Shown here piece after piece: positions 18,272 to 27,393 of a stretch of DNA of 64,000 nt (the first letter of the stretch is position 1; the number at the start of each line of letters is the position of its first letter). Source of the DNA: CAWKGV01 sp963849305 (GTDB lineage Bacteria; Pseudomonadota; Alphaproteobacteria; Acetobacterales; Acetobacteraceae). The translations under genes were made by a program, and so were the position numbers. The notes below the pieces were generated by a model. It was not told the DNA's origin. It saw only the letters and a list, made by a program, of their open reading frames with translations, and ran no database searches. The DNA is taken from the NCBI GenBank assembly GCA_963849305.1, contig CAWKGV010000012.1:139397-203396 (forward strand). Direction: 5' to 3'.

Positions 18272-19505
18272 CTAGCTTGTCCGCACCCAAAGCTCAGCGA
18301 CACCGTTGAACACCGGCGCCCGCTTGTGCTCAATGGCACGCCCCGGATCTAGCAGAAGGGCGGGGAATCGCTCGAACAAGAGCGGAATGGCGATCTGCGC
18401 CTCGGCGCGCGCGAGCGGCGCGCCGAGGCAGAAATGAGCCCCGCCGCCGAACGCCAGATGGCTCGTATCGGCGCGCGCGATATCGAACCGATCAGGCGCC
18501 GCTTGAACCGCGGGGTCGCGGCCGGCGGCGAGCAGGGACATCGTCACCGACTCGCCGGCCTGCACCTGCACGCCGCCTACATCGAGCGGCGCCAACGCCA
18601 GCCGGCTCGTTTGTGCCACCGGTGGGTCGTAGCGCAGCATCTCCTCGACCGCGTTTCGTGCCAGATCGGGCTTGGCACGCAACGCGGCGAGCTGGTCGGG
18701 GTGCCGCAGCAGCGCCAGCACGCCATTGCCGATCAGGTCGGTGGTCGTGACGTTGCCCGCGACCAGCAGGAGATTGCAGGTGCTGATAATCTCCCTTTCG
18801 GAGAGCTTGTCGCCCGCTTCCTCGACGGCCACCAGCGCGCTAACCAGGTCCGCGCCACGTCGACGGCGACGCGCCTCGATGACCTGGTGGAAAAAGCCGA
18901 CCAGCCCGGTGCCGGCGTCCACCAACTCAGCCTGCTGCTCGGGGGTGCGCAAGGGATTGAACGTATGCACCAGCGCGTCCGACCATTTTTTGAATTGCGC
19001 TTGCTCGGCGGCATCGACGCCCAGCATCTCGGCAATCACGATGGTCGGCAGCGGCGCCGCATAGTCGGCGATCACGTCGAACACCTCGCGGCCCGCGACC
19101 GCATCGAGCAGCGCCTCCGAGATCGCGCGGACGCGCGGGCGAAACGCCTCCACGGCCCGCTGATTGAACGCCTGGGACACCAGGCCGCGGATACGCCGAT
19201 GGTCCGGGTCGTCGAGGTGCAGCATCGACGGCTCGAAATCGTGTCCGTCGCCCATCACCACGCGACGGTGATAGGAGGCCGGCGGCGCCTTGCGCGGATC
19301 AACCGACAATGCGCGGTTGCCCACCACTGCTCTTGATGTCCTCGAACCGGGTCAGGAACAGCCGGCTGAAGGACGCATCGCGATGCACCGGATCCTCGGT
19401 CCGCAGTCGGTCCAGGTATTCGTGCGGGCGCTCGCGAAAAACGGGATCGAGCGGCGTCAACGCAAGACCGCTCGGAAGCTTGGTTTGCTCGTCCATGCGC
19501 CTCAT
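18272..19505 (-). CDS. Cytochrome P450, one-base frameshift near the N-terminus
   Basis: A bacterial soluble-type P450 monooxygenase of about 410 residues once the frame is repaired. The main part has the I-helix LLLVAGNVTTTD, the K-helix ExxR in EEMLRYD, and the heme-thiolate loop FGGGAHFCLGAPLAR. The N-terminal 60 or so residues, starting at ATG 19505, lie in another frame. One extra base at about 19331 separates DIK from AVVGNRALSVDP. The start overlaps the stop of a short relic by 4 bp. No ferredoxin or reductase partner is adjacent and the substrate is unknown. The shift may be a sequencing error. Confidence 0.82.
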
Positions 19506-19693
19506 TCCGCTGCCGGGCGATCGGCGGCGAGGCCAAGCTCCGCCCGAATTGAGTCACCAAGGCGCCCCGGCCGCGCCCCTTCCGGCTTGCCCTCGTCCGC
19601 GATGCGGCGCCCGAGCGCGGCGAGTGCCGGGATCTCCGTGCCCTCGGTCCAAGGACACGGAAGCTGGTGCTCGTAGAAGACGCCGAATTTCAA
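19502..19693 (-). pseudogene. Internally deleted luciferase-like flavin oxidoreductase relic
   Basis: The 63-residue frame begins with MKFGVFYEHQLPCPWTEGTE, the hallmark N-terminus of one group of LLM flavin-dependent oxidoreductases (about 350-380 residues). After about 20 residues it jumps to an unrelated-looking charged tail (LGRRIADEGKPEG, then DSIRAELGLA), which could be the original C-terminus. Nearly the whole barrel is missing, so it cannot be functional in the ancestral role. It still sits in the SDR-P450 gene string and overlaps the P450 start by 4 bp. Confidence 0.6.
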
Positions 19694-19703
19694 AACTCTC
19701 TCC

Positions 19704-20558
19704 TCACGTCTGCGATGGTCCCAGCACCGCCTCGGCGATCGCCTGACGGATCGGCGAGGGCGCCTCCGGATCCCACGCGCTGCGTGGCCCGATGGTCAGC
19801 CCTCCATCAACCACCAGATGGGTTCCGGTGACGAACGCGGCCTCCCCGCTCGCGAGAAAGACACAAGCATCGGCGATATGGCGCGCCGACCCGGCCGTCC
19901 GCACCGGCTGGACCTCCGGGGCCATCCGCCTCAGCGCCTCGTTAGCCCGCTCGGTCGCGTCGCCCGAGATGCCGAGGCTCGCGGTGAAGATGTTGGTCAA
20001 GATGTAGCCGGGGCAGATTGCGTTCACCCGGATGCGGTGCCGCGCCAGCTCGGCCGCGGCCACCTTCGTAAGCTGGATCACCCCCGCTTTCGCTACCGCA
20101 TAGGCGATCGGCGAGTAGCCGGCCTGCAACCCCGCGATTGAAGCGGTATTGACGATTGACCCGCCGCCGCGCGCGGTGAGGTGCGGCACGGCGTAGCGGA
20201 TGCCCAGTGCCACCGAGCGGAGCAGCAGCGCTTGCGTGCGGTCCCACGCCTCGCCCGTCATCTCCTCGATCGGCTCTCGCGCCCCGCCGGCCCCGGCGTT
20301 GTTGAACACGATGTCGAGGCCGCCGAACGTTTCGGCCGCCGCCTGCATGGTCGCCGCGATCTCGGCTTCCCTCGTCACGTCGCAGTGCAGGTAGCGCAGC
20401 TTGCCCGCGAGCCGCTGTTCCGTCTCGGCCCCCTGGTCATCCTGAATGTCGGCGAGCAGGACGCGCGCGCCTTCCTCGACGAAGCGTTCGACGGTCGCAA
20501 GCCCAATGCCCGAACAACCACCCGTTACGACCGCGACCTTACCGTCCAGTCGGCCCAT
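19704..20558 (-). CDS. SDR-family NAD(P)-dependent oxidoreductase
   Basis: A 284-residue classical SDR with TGGCSGIGLATV near residue 12, a DIQDD strand end that favours NAD, NNAGAGG, a catalytic Ser in NTASIAG, and YAVAK. The C-terminal VTGTHLVVDGG is typical. It leads the leftward gene string followed by the luciferase-like relic and the P450. It is divergent from the MFS gene, and the 157 bp between contain an AT-rich palindrome. The substrate is unknown. Confidence 0.88.
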   Translation of the reverse strand: MGRLDGKVAVVTGGCSGIGLATVERFVEEGARVLLADIQDDQGAETEQRLAGKLRYLHCDVTREAEIAATMQAAAETFGGLDIVFNNAGAGGAREPIEEMTGEAWDRTQALLLRSVALGIRYAVPHLTARGGGSIVNTASIAGLQAGYSPIAYAVAKAGVIQLTKVAAAELARHRIRVNAICPGYILTNIFTASLGISGDATERANEALRRMAPEVQPVRTAGSARHIADACVFLASGEAAFVTGTHLVVDGGLTIGPRSAWDPEAPSPIRQAIAEAVLGPSQT

Positions 20559-20672
20559 CTCATCGCCCCCAATTTCCCCGAACCATAGCAGGCGAGCCTT
20601 GTAACAGCCGAGCCTTGGAGCCGCGAGCGGCGGGCTGCTCGAGGCTGTGCGCTTGCGCTGCCCTCGATTTTA

Positions 20673-20687
20673 GCATAGCTGTTATGC
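20673..20687. promoter_or_regulatory. Short inverted repeat in the SDR/MFS divergent promoter region
   Basis: GCATA and TATGC form perfect 5-bp arms around a GCTGT spacer, in the only AT-rich part of the gap between the leftward SDR and the rightward MFS gene. The position about 30 bp upstream of the MFS start would suit an operator for a GntR- or LysR-type regulator. No regulator gene is adjacent, so this is weak evidence. Confidence 0.25.
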
Positions 20688-20715
20688 ATCAAATAAGAAC
20701 GACGGGGGGTGTCCG

Positions 20716-21993
20716 ATGACCGTGATGTCTGGACCCGCGCAAGCGACGGTGCCCTGGTGGAAGGAACCGACCAAGGACCAGTGGATGGCGTGGTGGGCGG
20801 CGTGGCTTGGTTGGACCCTCGATGCCTTCGATTTCACCGTGTTCCTGCTGCTCATGGTGCCGATCGCGAAGGCGTTTCACGTCAGCCTCACCGAAGTGAC
20901 CGCGGTCTTCACCATAACGCTGTGGCTGCGGCTCGTCGGCGCGGTGGGCTCCGGCTGGCTGTGCGATCGGATCGGACGCAAGACCCCGCTGATGATCGCG
21001 ATCGGCTGGTACTCGGTCTGCAACCTGATCGCCGGGCTGGCGCCGACATTTTGGCTGCTGTTCCTGTTCCGCGCCCTGCTCGGCATCGGCATGGGGGCGG
21101 AGTGGCCGGCCGGCGCGGCACTATCGATGGAGACATGGCCCGCCCGGTCGCGGGGGCTGATGAGTGGGATCCTGCAAGGTTCCTGGAGCATCGGCTTCCT
21201 GCTTTCGAGCGCGCTTTACGCTGGTCTGTACAACCTGATCGGCTGGCGCGGCTTGTTGATGCTCGGAGTGCTCCCGGCGCTGGCCATCCCGTTCGTGCTC
21301 TACTACGTCAAGGAACCCGAAGTCTGGGCCGAGAATCGCCGCCTGCAGCGCGAGCGCAAGCAGGAGGTCCATGTCCCGCTGCTTGAGATCTTCCGCTGGG
21401 ATGTCCTCGGCAACACGATCACCGCCTGCCTGTGGATGGCGAGCGGTTTCGTTGTGTACTACTCGGTGTACGGCATGTTCGCGACCCATCTCGAAAAAGA
21501 CTTGCACCTAAGCCCGGCACTGGTCGGCACGCCGATCGCGGTCGCGAACGGCGTCGCGTTCCTGGCCAGCGGCTTCTGGGGCTGGATGGCGGACCGGATC
21601 GGCCGTCGCTGGTCGATGATCATCCCGGCCGCGATCGGATTCTTCATCACGCCGGCCTACCTTTTCACCACCAGCTACCCGGCCATCTTCGTTGCTTATG
21701 TCATCCAAGGAGCGTTCCTCGGCGCGATCTACGGCCAGAACCCGAGTTACCTCTCGGAGCGGTTCCCCACCGAGGTCCGGGCGACCGCGAGCGGCTTCTG
21801 CTATCATCAGGGTGCGATCTGGGCCGGCTTCGTCGCCCCCGTGATGGCGGCGCTCGCCATTGGCCTGCCGAACGGCTTCACCATGCCGATGCTGGCCTTC
21901 ACCAACGGGGCCGCGCTGGTCTTCATCTTCGCCTTGCTCCTCGGCCCCGAAACGAAGGGCAAGATTCTGGTGGCGGAGCTGGGGGTAGCCTGA
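20716..21993 (+). CDS. MFS transporter (organic acid symporter type)
   Basis: A 425-residue inner-membrane carrier with about 12 hydrophobic segments. It has the MFS signature between helices 2 and 3 (GWLCDRIGRKTP) and its repeat in the second half (GWMADRIGRRW). WTLDAFDFTVF in helix 1 resembles the sialate/aromatic-acid/lactate proton symporter group, in which Asp residues couple protons. A GGGGGGT site precedes ATG 20716. Downstream lie a relic of a second MFS tail, an SDR and a HisD-like dehydrogenase, so it may import the compound those enzymes oxidise. Confidence 0.9.
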   Translation: MTVMSGPAQATVPWWKEPTKDQWMAWWAAWLGWTLDAFDFTVFLLLMVPIAKAFHVSLTEVTAVFTITLWLRLVGAVGSGWLCDRIGRKTPLMIAIGWYSVCNLIAGLAPTFWLLFLFRALLGIGMGAEWPAGAALSMETWPARSRGLMSGILQGSWSIGFLLSSALYAGLYNLIGWRGLLMLGVLPALAIPFVLYYVKEPEVWAENRRLQRERKQEVHVPLLEIFRWDVLGNTITACLWMASGFVVYYSVYGMFATHLEKDLHLSPALVGTPIAVANGVAFLASGFWGWMADRIGRRWSMIIPAAIGFFITPAYLFTTSYPAIFVAYVIQGAFLGAIYGQNPSYLSERFPTEVRATASGFCYHQGAIWAGFVAPVMAALAIGLPNGFTMPMLAFTNGAALVFIFALLLGPETKGKILVAELGVA

Positions 21994-22008
21994 GGAAGTC
22001 ACCCGCCG

Positions 22009-22068
22009 ACGGTCTTCGTGATTGCGCTCCTGCTCGGCCCCGAAACCAGGAGCAAGGTCTCCCTGTAA
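22009..22068 (+). pseudogene. Relic of a second MFS transporter C-terminus
   Basis: Fifteen bases after the MFS stop, 19 codons read TVFVIALLLGPETRSKVSL then TAA. The last helix and tail of the intact transporter read LVFIFALLLGPETKGKILV, so the two are clearly related. There is no start codon and no upstream body. This looks like what is left of a tandem MFS copy after deletion. Confidence 0.65.
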
Positions 22069-22178
22069 GGAGCGGACATCGCCTTGCCCTGACCCGACAG
22101 CGCGGCTTTCGCTTGCCGGCCCGTGGCCTTAGGCTCGCGGGTCGAGGGCGTTCGATGGCGCCTGACGGGTGAACGCGC

Positions 22179-22943
22179 GTGACCTTGCCTCGAACTCCCT
22201 CTTTCCGCCTCGACGGCCGGCGTGCGCTGATCACCGGAGCCGGTCGGGGCATCGGGCTCGCCGCCGCCGCGGCGCTCGCCCAGGCGGGCGCGCACGTCGT
22301 GCTAGTGGCGCGAACCGCCCAGGACATCGAAGCGGCCTGCGCCGAGATTCGCGACGCGGGAGGCAGCGCCGAGCCGCTCGCACTCGACGTGACCGACCTC
22401 GGCGCGGTCGCCTCGGCGATCGCCGACCTTGCGGCGTTCGATGTGTTAGTGAACAACGCCGGCACCAACCGGCCGCGTCCATTCCTTGAGGTCACACTTC
22501 AGGATTTCGACGCGATCATGGACCTGAATGTCCGGGCCGCCTTCTTCGTCGCCCAGGCGGCGGCGAAACGCATGGTCGCGGCCGGCGTGCGCGGCTCGAT
22601 CATCCACATCTCCTCGCAGATGGGCCATGTCGGCGGCGCGCGGCGGAGCGTCTATTGCGCCTCGAAGCACGCGATCGAGGGACTTGCGAAGGCAATGGCG
22701 ATCGACCTCGCCCCGCATGGTATCCGGGTGAACACCATTGGGCCGACCTTCATCGACACGCCGCTGACGCGTCCGTTCTGGTCCGACCAGGCGTTCCACG
22801 ACGATGTGCTGCGCCGGATCAAGCTCGGCCGGCTGGGCAAGGTCGAGGACTTGATGGGTGCGTTGGTGTTCCTCGCCTCCGACGCCTCGGCACTCGTCAC
22901 CGGCACGTCGCTCGTGGTGGACGGGGGTTGGACCGCCGAATAG
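22179..22943 (+). CDS. SDR-family oxidoreductase (glucose/gluconate dehydrogenase-like)
   Basis: A 254-residue SDR with TGAGRGIGLAAAAAL near residue 19, NNAGTN, a catalytic Ser in HISSQMGHVG, and YCASK. The GTG at 22179 is used because the fold begins about 10 residues later and no ATG fits. The HisD-like gene begins 13 bp downstream, so the two form an operon, probably performing consecutive alcohol oxidations on one substrate. Confidence 0.88.
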   Translation: MTLPRTPSFRLDGRRALITGAGRGIGLAAAAALAQAGAHVVLVARTAQDIEAACAEIRDAGGSAEPLALDVTDLGAVASAIADLAAFDVLVNNAGTNRPRPFLEVTLQDFDAIMDLNVRAAFFVAQAAAKRMVAAGVRGSIIHISSQMGHVGGARRSVYCASKHAIEGLAKAMAIDLAPHGIRVNTIGPTFIDTPLTRPFWSDQAFHDDVLRRIKLGRLGKVEDLMGALVFLASDASALVTGTSLVVDGGWTAE

Positions 22944-22956
22944 GGGAGATCGACAC

Positions 22957-24240
22957 ATGATCCGCACGCTCAAGAGCGGCTTGTCCGACACCGAGAAGTT
23001 CGAGGCCGACCGCAAGGTGCGGGAGACGGTTGAGCGCATTCTTGAGGACATCGCGGCCCGAGGCGATGCGGCGGTGCGCCAGCTCTCCGCGACGTTGGAC
23101 AAATGGGAGCCGGCGGATTTCCGCCTGTCAAAGCCGCAGATCGACAGCCTGATCGCCTCGTTGCCGGCGCAGACGATCGAGGATATCAAATTCGCCCAAG
23201 CGCAGGTGCGCCACTTCGCCGAAGCCCAGCGGGCGGCGCTGACCGACATCGAGGTCGAGACGCTGCCAGGCGTTCGGCTCGGCCACAAGAACATCCCCGT
23301 GGGCAGCGTCGGCTGCTACGTGCCGGGCGGGCGCTACCCGATGGTGGCCTCGGCGCATATGAGCGTGCTGACCGCCAAGGTCGCCGGCGTGCGGCGGATC
23401 ATGGCCTGCACCCCGCCGCTCAACGGCGAGCCCCCGGCCGCCACCATCGCCGCGATGGCGCTCGGGGGCGCGGACGAGATTTATGTGCTCGGCGGCGTGC
23501 AGGCGGTCGCGGCGATGGCGCTCGGCACCGCCAGCGTCGCACCCGTGGACATGCTGGTCGGCCCCGGCAACGCCTACGTCGCCGAAGCCAAGCGGCAATT
23601 GTTCGGGCGCGTCGGCATCGACCTGCTCGCCGGCCCGACCGAGACGCTGATCATCGCCGACGATACCGCCGATGCCGAGATGTGCGCCACCGACCTGCTC
23701 GGCCAGGCCGAGCACGGCCCCACCTCTCCTGCCATCCTGCTCACCACGTCGGCGCGCATCTGCGACGGCATCGCGGGAGAGATAGAGCGCCAGCTCGCCC
23801 GGCTGCCGACCGCCGATGTCGCCTCGGTCGCCTGGCGCGACTACGGCCAGGTGATCCTCTGCGACACGGACGAGGAGATGCTGGCCGAAGCCGACCGCAT
23901 CGCCTCCGAGCATGTCCAGGTGCTGACGCGTGATCCGCGCTGGTTCCTGGAACGAATGACCAATTACGGCGCGCTGTTTCTCGGCAAGGAGACCAATGTC
24001 GCCTATGGCGACAAGGTGATCGGCACCAATCACACGCTGCCCACCAAGCGCGCGGCGCGCTACACGGGCGGGCTCTGGGTCGGCAAGTTCCTCAAGACCG
24101 TCACCTATCAGGAGGTCAGCCCCGAAGCGACGGGGATGATCGGCGAGTACTGCGCCAGGCTATGCGCGATCGAGAACTTCGCCGCGCACAAGGAACAGGC
24201 GGAGCTGCGGGTACGGCGCTATGGCGGCCGGAACGAGTGA
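22957..24240 (+). CDS. Histidinol dehydrogenase-family enzyme, catabolic (sulfopropanediol 3-dehydrogenase-like) clade
   Basis: A 427-residue Zn/NAD-dependent alcohol dehydrogenase of the HisD fold. Family blocks include GCYVPGGRYP, GPGNAYVAEAKRQ, AGPTETLIIAD, LGQAEHG and SEHVQVLT. The variants WRDYGQVILCDT and GTNHTLPTKRAARYTGG resemble HpsN-type enzymes, which oxidise 2,3-dihydroxypropane-1-sulfonate to sulfolactate, rather than biosynthetic HisD. Its neighbours are an SDR and an MFS carrier, not his genes, which supports a catabolic role. The exact substrate is inferred by resemblance only. A GGGGA site lies a few bases before ATG 22957. Confidence 0.82.
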   Translation: MIRTLKSGLSDTEKFEADRKVRETVERILEDIAARGDAAVRQLSATLDKWEPADFRLSKPQIDSLIASLPAQTIEDIKFAQAQVRHFAEAQRAALTDIEVETLPGVRLGHKNIPVGSVGCYVPGGRYPMVASAHMSVLTAKVAGVRRIMACTPPLNGEPPAATIAAMALGGADEIYVLGGVQAVAAMALGTASVAPVDMLVGPGNAYVAEAKRQLFGRVGIDLLAGPTETLIIADDTADAEMCATDLLGQAEHGPTSPAILLTTSARICDGIAGEIERQLARLPTADVASVAWRDYGQVILCDTDEEMLAEADRIASEHVQVLTRDPRWFLERMTNYGALFLGKETNVAYGDKVIGTNHTLPTKRAARYTGGLWVGKFLKTVTYQEVSPEATGMIGEYCARLCAIENFAAHKEQAELRVRRYGGRNE

Positions 24241-24291
24241 GCTATTGCGGTAACACTCCCGCCCGCGGATAAATGTTTCGGCAGCTATCCC

Positions 24292-24318
24292 TTGACATTG
24301 CCTAAACCCAATTATAAC
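24292..24318 (+). promoter_or_regulatory. Candidate sigma-70-like promoter of the PEP-CTERM gene
   Basis: A consensus TTGACA at 24292-24297 is followed after 15 bases by TATAAC at 24313-24318. This lies in an AT-rich patch 45 bp upstream of the PEP-CTERM start. The spacing is slightly short for sigma-70, but the boxes stand out in this GC-rich DNA. Confidence 0.45.
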
Positions 24319-24362
24319 TGGCGGTATGGTTGCGATATTGTAATTTACCTCGAGGCCAAAAG

Positions 24363-25004
24363 ATGATCCGTTACGCGTGGCTTGCCGTTGCCGCCATCTC
24401 CGCCGCTATCGCGGGCGCCAGCCCCGCGCGGGCCACCGCCAACCTTATCACCGACGGCTCCTTCGAGGCTCCGTCGGTCGGAGGTGGTTATAACCTCTTC
24501 CCAAATGGCTCGGTACCGGGCTGGACGAGCAACAACAACGAACTCGAGATCGACTACACGCCGATCCTGAGCGGTGCCGGAACCCCAGCCTATGATGGAT
24601 CTCAGAGCGCTGAAGTGGACGGGTCCACCTTCGACACGATCTCTCAGACCGTATCGGGGCTGACGGTCGGCGCGAAATACGCCTTGTCCTGGGCGTATGG
24701 CAGCCGACCCGGCTCGGGGCCGCAGCAACTCGACGTGTCCTTCGGCGGAGTGCCTGTCGCGACCAATACGGCCAACGGGAGCGGGAATGCGGTGGTGTGG
24801 ACGCCGAACCTCTCCACGGTCGTCGCCAACTCCACGAGTGAGACGCTGAGCTTCGCTGCCATGAATGTCGGCGGGGCACCCTCGATTGGCAACGAGCTTG
24901 ATGCCGTGTCCCTGACCAGGGTCCCGGAGCCTGCCTCGCTCTGCCTGCTGGGTTCCGGCCTGCTGGGCCTTTGGCTGGTCCGCCGCAAGCGTCTGAACCC
25001 CTGA
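24363..25004 (+). CDS. PEP-CTERM sorting-domain secreted protein
   Basis: A 213-residue exported protein. A signal peptide (residues 1-24, ending ARA-TA) leads a Gly/Ser/Asn-rich beta-sandwich-like body beginning NLITDGSFEAP, which resembles DUF642/choice-of-anchor proteins. The C-terminus is VPEPASLCLLGSGLLG followed by WLVRRKR, the PEP-CTERM tripartite tail recognised by exosortase in EPS-producing bacteria. ATG 24363 has a GAGG-type site upstream. The neighbouring double glycosyltransferase fits an extracellular-matrix context. No exosortase gene is in the window. Confidence 0.88.
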   Translation: MIRYAWLAVAAISAAIAGASPARATANLITDGSFEAPSVGGGYNLFPNGSVPGWTSNNNELEIDYTPILSGAGTPAYDGSQSAEVDGSTFDTISQTVSGLTVGAKYALSWAYGSRPGSGPQQLDVSFGGVPVATNTANGSGNAVVWTPNLSTVVANSTSETLSFAAMNVGGAPSIGNELDAVSLTRVPEPASLCLLGSGLLGLWLVRRKRLNP

Positions 25005-25143
25005 CGCCTCTGGATCGCGCGACGGTGCCGCGGCACTTGGCTGCGGCATCGTCCTTTCCGGGCCAGCCCGCGGGCGCTCTCTTCGTCACGGTTGGCAAGG
25101 CCGACCACCCACGGCTTTCTCGCCGGCACAATGCGTCGCCGAC

Positions 25144-27393
25144 CTACGCCGCCACCGCCAGATCGGCAACCGCGCCTGGTCCACGCAGCCCCAACCCGGT
25201 CAGGAATGACTCCCGCAGCGCGGCTTCCGAGAACCGCGCGCGCGCGAACTCGATCTGCGCCGCGCAGCGCTCGCGCCACAGGGCGTCATCCGTCAGCAAA
25301 GCGCATACCGCCCCGGCCACGCCGCCGGCATCGACCTCCACCGATGCGACGGCGGCAAGCTCCGGAAGGCCCTGCGCCCCGACCGGGGTCGTGACCAGCG
25401 GAACCCCCTCGCGCAGCGCCTCCACCACTTTGAGCTTCATACCAGCGCCGTAACGCAATGGCGCCACCGCAACGCGGGCCTGGCGATAATGCTGCCGCAG
25501 CTCCGCCGCGGTGACATCGCCGGACACGATCACGCCCAATTCAGCCAGCTCGCGCACCCGTGCCGTCGGACCGGAGCCGATGATCACCAGCCGCGCATCC
25601 GCCACTTGGCGACGGATCAGCGGCAGGATGTCGCGGGCGAGCCATATCGCCGCCTCCTCGTTGGGCGTATGGGCGAAGCCGCCTACGAACAGCAGATCAT
25701 GGCCGGCCGGCGGCGGGCGCGGGCTCGCGAAATCGGCAAAGCAGAACGGCAACACTGGGCGGGCGACGGCCGAGGGCTCCATCGCCATCACCGCCTCCGT
25801 CTCCTCCTCGGACGGGTAGAGCACGAGGTCCGCGTTCCGCCAGATCCAGCGTTCCAAGCGCTCGATCCGCTCTGCTTCCCGGTCGATGGCTTGCGCGCCG
25901 GTCACCTGCGCCTGCGCGCGCAACCGGCGGAAATGCAGGTCAACCCCATAATAGCACAATCGGGCCGAGCTGTGCTGCCGCAGCGCCGCGATGAACGCGC
26001 TGGCCACGTGAGGACGGATCAGCAGCGCATAATTGATTTCCTCGCCATGTCGGGCGATCCACTGCTCGAACGTGCCAGCGGAGCCATGCACGATCTCCAC
26101 CCCGATGTCCTGCAACGCCTCGGTGTATCCAGGGCTGAAGCGTCGGTTGTGTGCCCAGAACTTCACCACCGCGCCGTTCTGGAGCAGGGCGCGGATGAAG
26201 TTAAGGATGTTGCACGACCCGGCATCGCGATCCGACTCTGGCAGATAGTGATCGATCACCAGTACTACGATGCGCCCGATGGCATGGTCGCGCACGCGCA
26301 TCGGGTACTCGCATAACGGACCATCACTCGGCGGACTGTGTCGCGCCGCGAGCACTCGCCCCCAGCGATCCAGGAAGCGAGAGCGATTCACCTTCTGATA
26401 CGCTTTGATCCCCGCTTCCTGATCCGTGCCATGCGACACGCCCTCAATATGCACCACGCATGATCGTGGCTGGTAAAGAACCTTGTAGCCGAGCCCACGT
26501 AGGCGGAAGCAGAGGTCGGCATCCTCGTAGTAGGCTGGCGCGAAACGCTGGTCGAATCCACCGAGCCGCTGGAACAGCAAACGCGGGACCAGCAACGAAG
26601 CACCGGAGCAATAGTCCACCTCCCGGAGATAGTTATAGACCGGTTTGGCCGGATCATCGTCCCGGCCATAGTTGCACCCGCTACCATCGTTCCAGATGAT
26701 GCCGCCCGCTTCCTGCAGGCGTCCGTCTGGATACAGCAGCTTCGAGCCGACGGCTCCAACGTCATGGCGATCCCGCACCAGCGCCAGCATGGGATCAAGC
26801 CATTCGGACTGGACTTCGGTATCGTTGTTGAGAAACAGCAGGAAGTCTCCGCGGGCCTGGCGCGCGGCCTCGTTGCAAGTGCCGACGAACCCGAGGTTTC
26901 GGACATTGACCAGCAACCGGATGCCCCGCACTCGCTCAAGTTGCCTGAGCGCGGGGTCGCCGGAGGAGTCGTCGATCACCAACACCTCGATCGGCGCCGC
27001 CGGCCGGTTCGCCGCGATCGCGGCGAGGCAGCGCAGCGTGTAATCGACCTTGCCGTAGCTCGGGATGATCACCGAGGCAACCGGCACCGGGCTCGCGGGC
27101 AGGACCAGTGCGGCCGGGTCGATCGGCGGGTTCCGGCGGACCGATTGTCGAGCGGGCAATACGCGCCGGAGGCGTCTGGCACGAACCCAGAAGCCGAAGT
27201 GTCGCGCTAACTGAAGGGTCAGCGCCCACCAGAGCAGCGACAGCCCGCGCCGCAGCCAAGGCAGGCGGCAGATTAGCGCCGCGAGGCCGCGGATAGCGCC
27301 AGCCTGCGCTGCGTCCCGGGCGTCGGCCAACCGCCACACGGCTCGCTCCCAGGCCGGGGCAGCGTCGAGATAAGCCCGATCCAACTCCGTCAC
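25144..27393 (-). CDS. Two-domain glycosyltransferase (GT2 then GT4-type)
   Basis: A 749-residue cytoplasmic glycosyltransferase. A GT2 domain (about residues 100-340) has SVIIPSYGKVDYTLRCL, IDDSSGDP and the metal-binding NNDTEV. The C-terminal half resembles GT4 (GT-B fold), with LFVGGFAHTPNEEAA and the donor-site GAGMKLKVVEALREGVP. GTG at 27393 is preceded by AGGAGG, an excellent site. Such fusions build polysaccharide or glycan chains. It is convergent with the PEP-CTERM gene. The sugar and acceptor are unknown. Confidence 0.87.
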   Translation of the reverse strand: MTELDRAYLDAAPAWERAVWRLADARDAAQAGAIRGLAALICRLPWLRRGLSLLWWALTLQLARHFGFWVRARRLRRVLPARQSVRRNPPIDPAALVLPASPVPVASVIIPSYGKVDYTLRCLAAIAANRPAAPIEVLVIDDSSGDPALRQLERVRGIRLLVNVRNLGFVGTCNEAARQARGDFLLFLNNDTEVQSEWLDPMLALVRDRHDVGAVGSKLLYPDGRLQEAGGIIWNDGSGCNYGRDDDPAKPVYNYLREVDYCSGASLLVPRLLFQRLGGFDQRFAPAYYEDADLCFRLRGLGYKVLYQPRSCVVHIEGVSHGTDQEAGIKAYQKVNRSRFLDRWGRVLAARHSPPSDGPLCEYPMRVRDHAIGRIVVLVIDHYLPESDRDAGSCNILNFIRALLQNGAVVKFWAHNRRFSPGYTEALQDIGVEIVHGSAGTFEQWIARHGEEINYALLIRPHVASAFIAALRQHSSARLCYYGVDLHFRRLRAQAQVTGAQAIDREAERIERLERWIWRNADLVLYPSEEETEAVMAMEPSAVARPVLPFCFADFASPRPPPAGHDLLFVGGFAHTPNEEAAIWLARDILPLIRRQVADARLVIIGSGPTARVRELAELGVIVSGDVTAAELRQHYRQARVAVAPLRYGAGMKLKVVEALREGVPLVTTPVGAQGLPELAAVASVEVDAGGVAGAVCALLTDDALWRERCAAQIEFARARFSEAALRESFLTGLGLRGPGAVADLAVAA

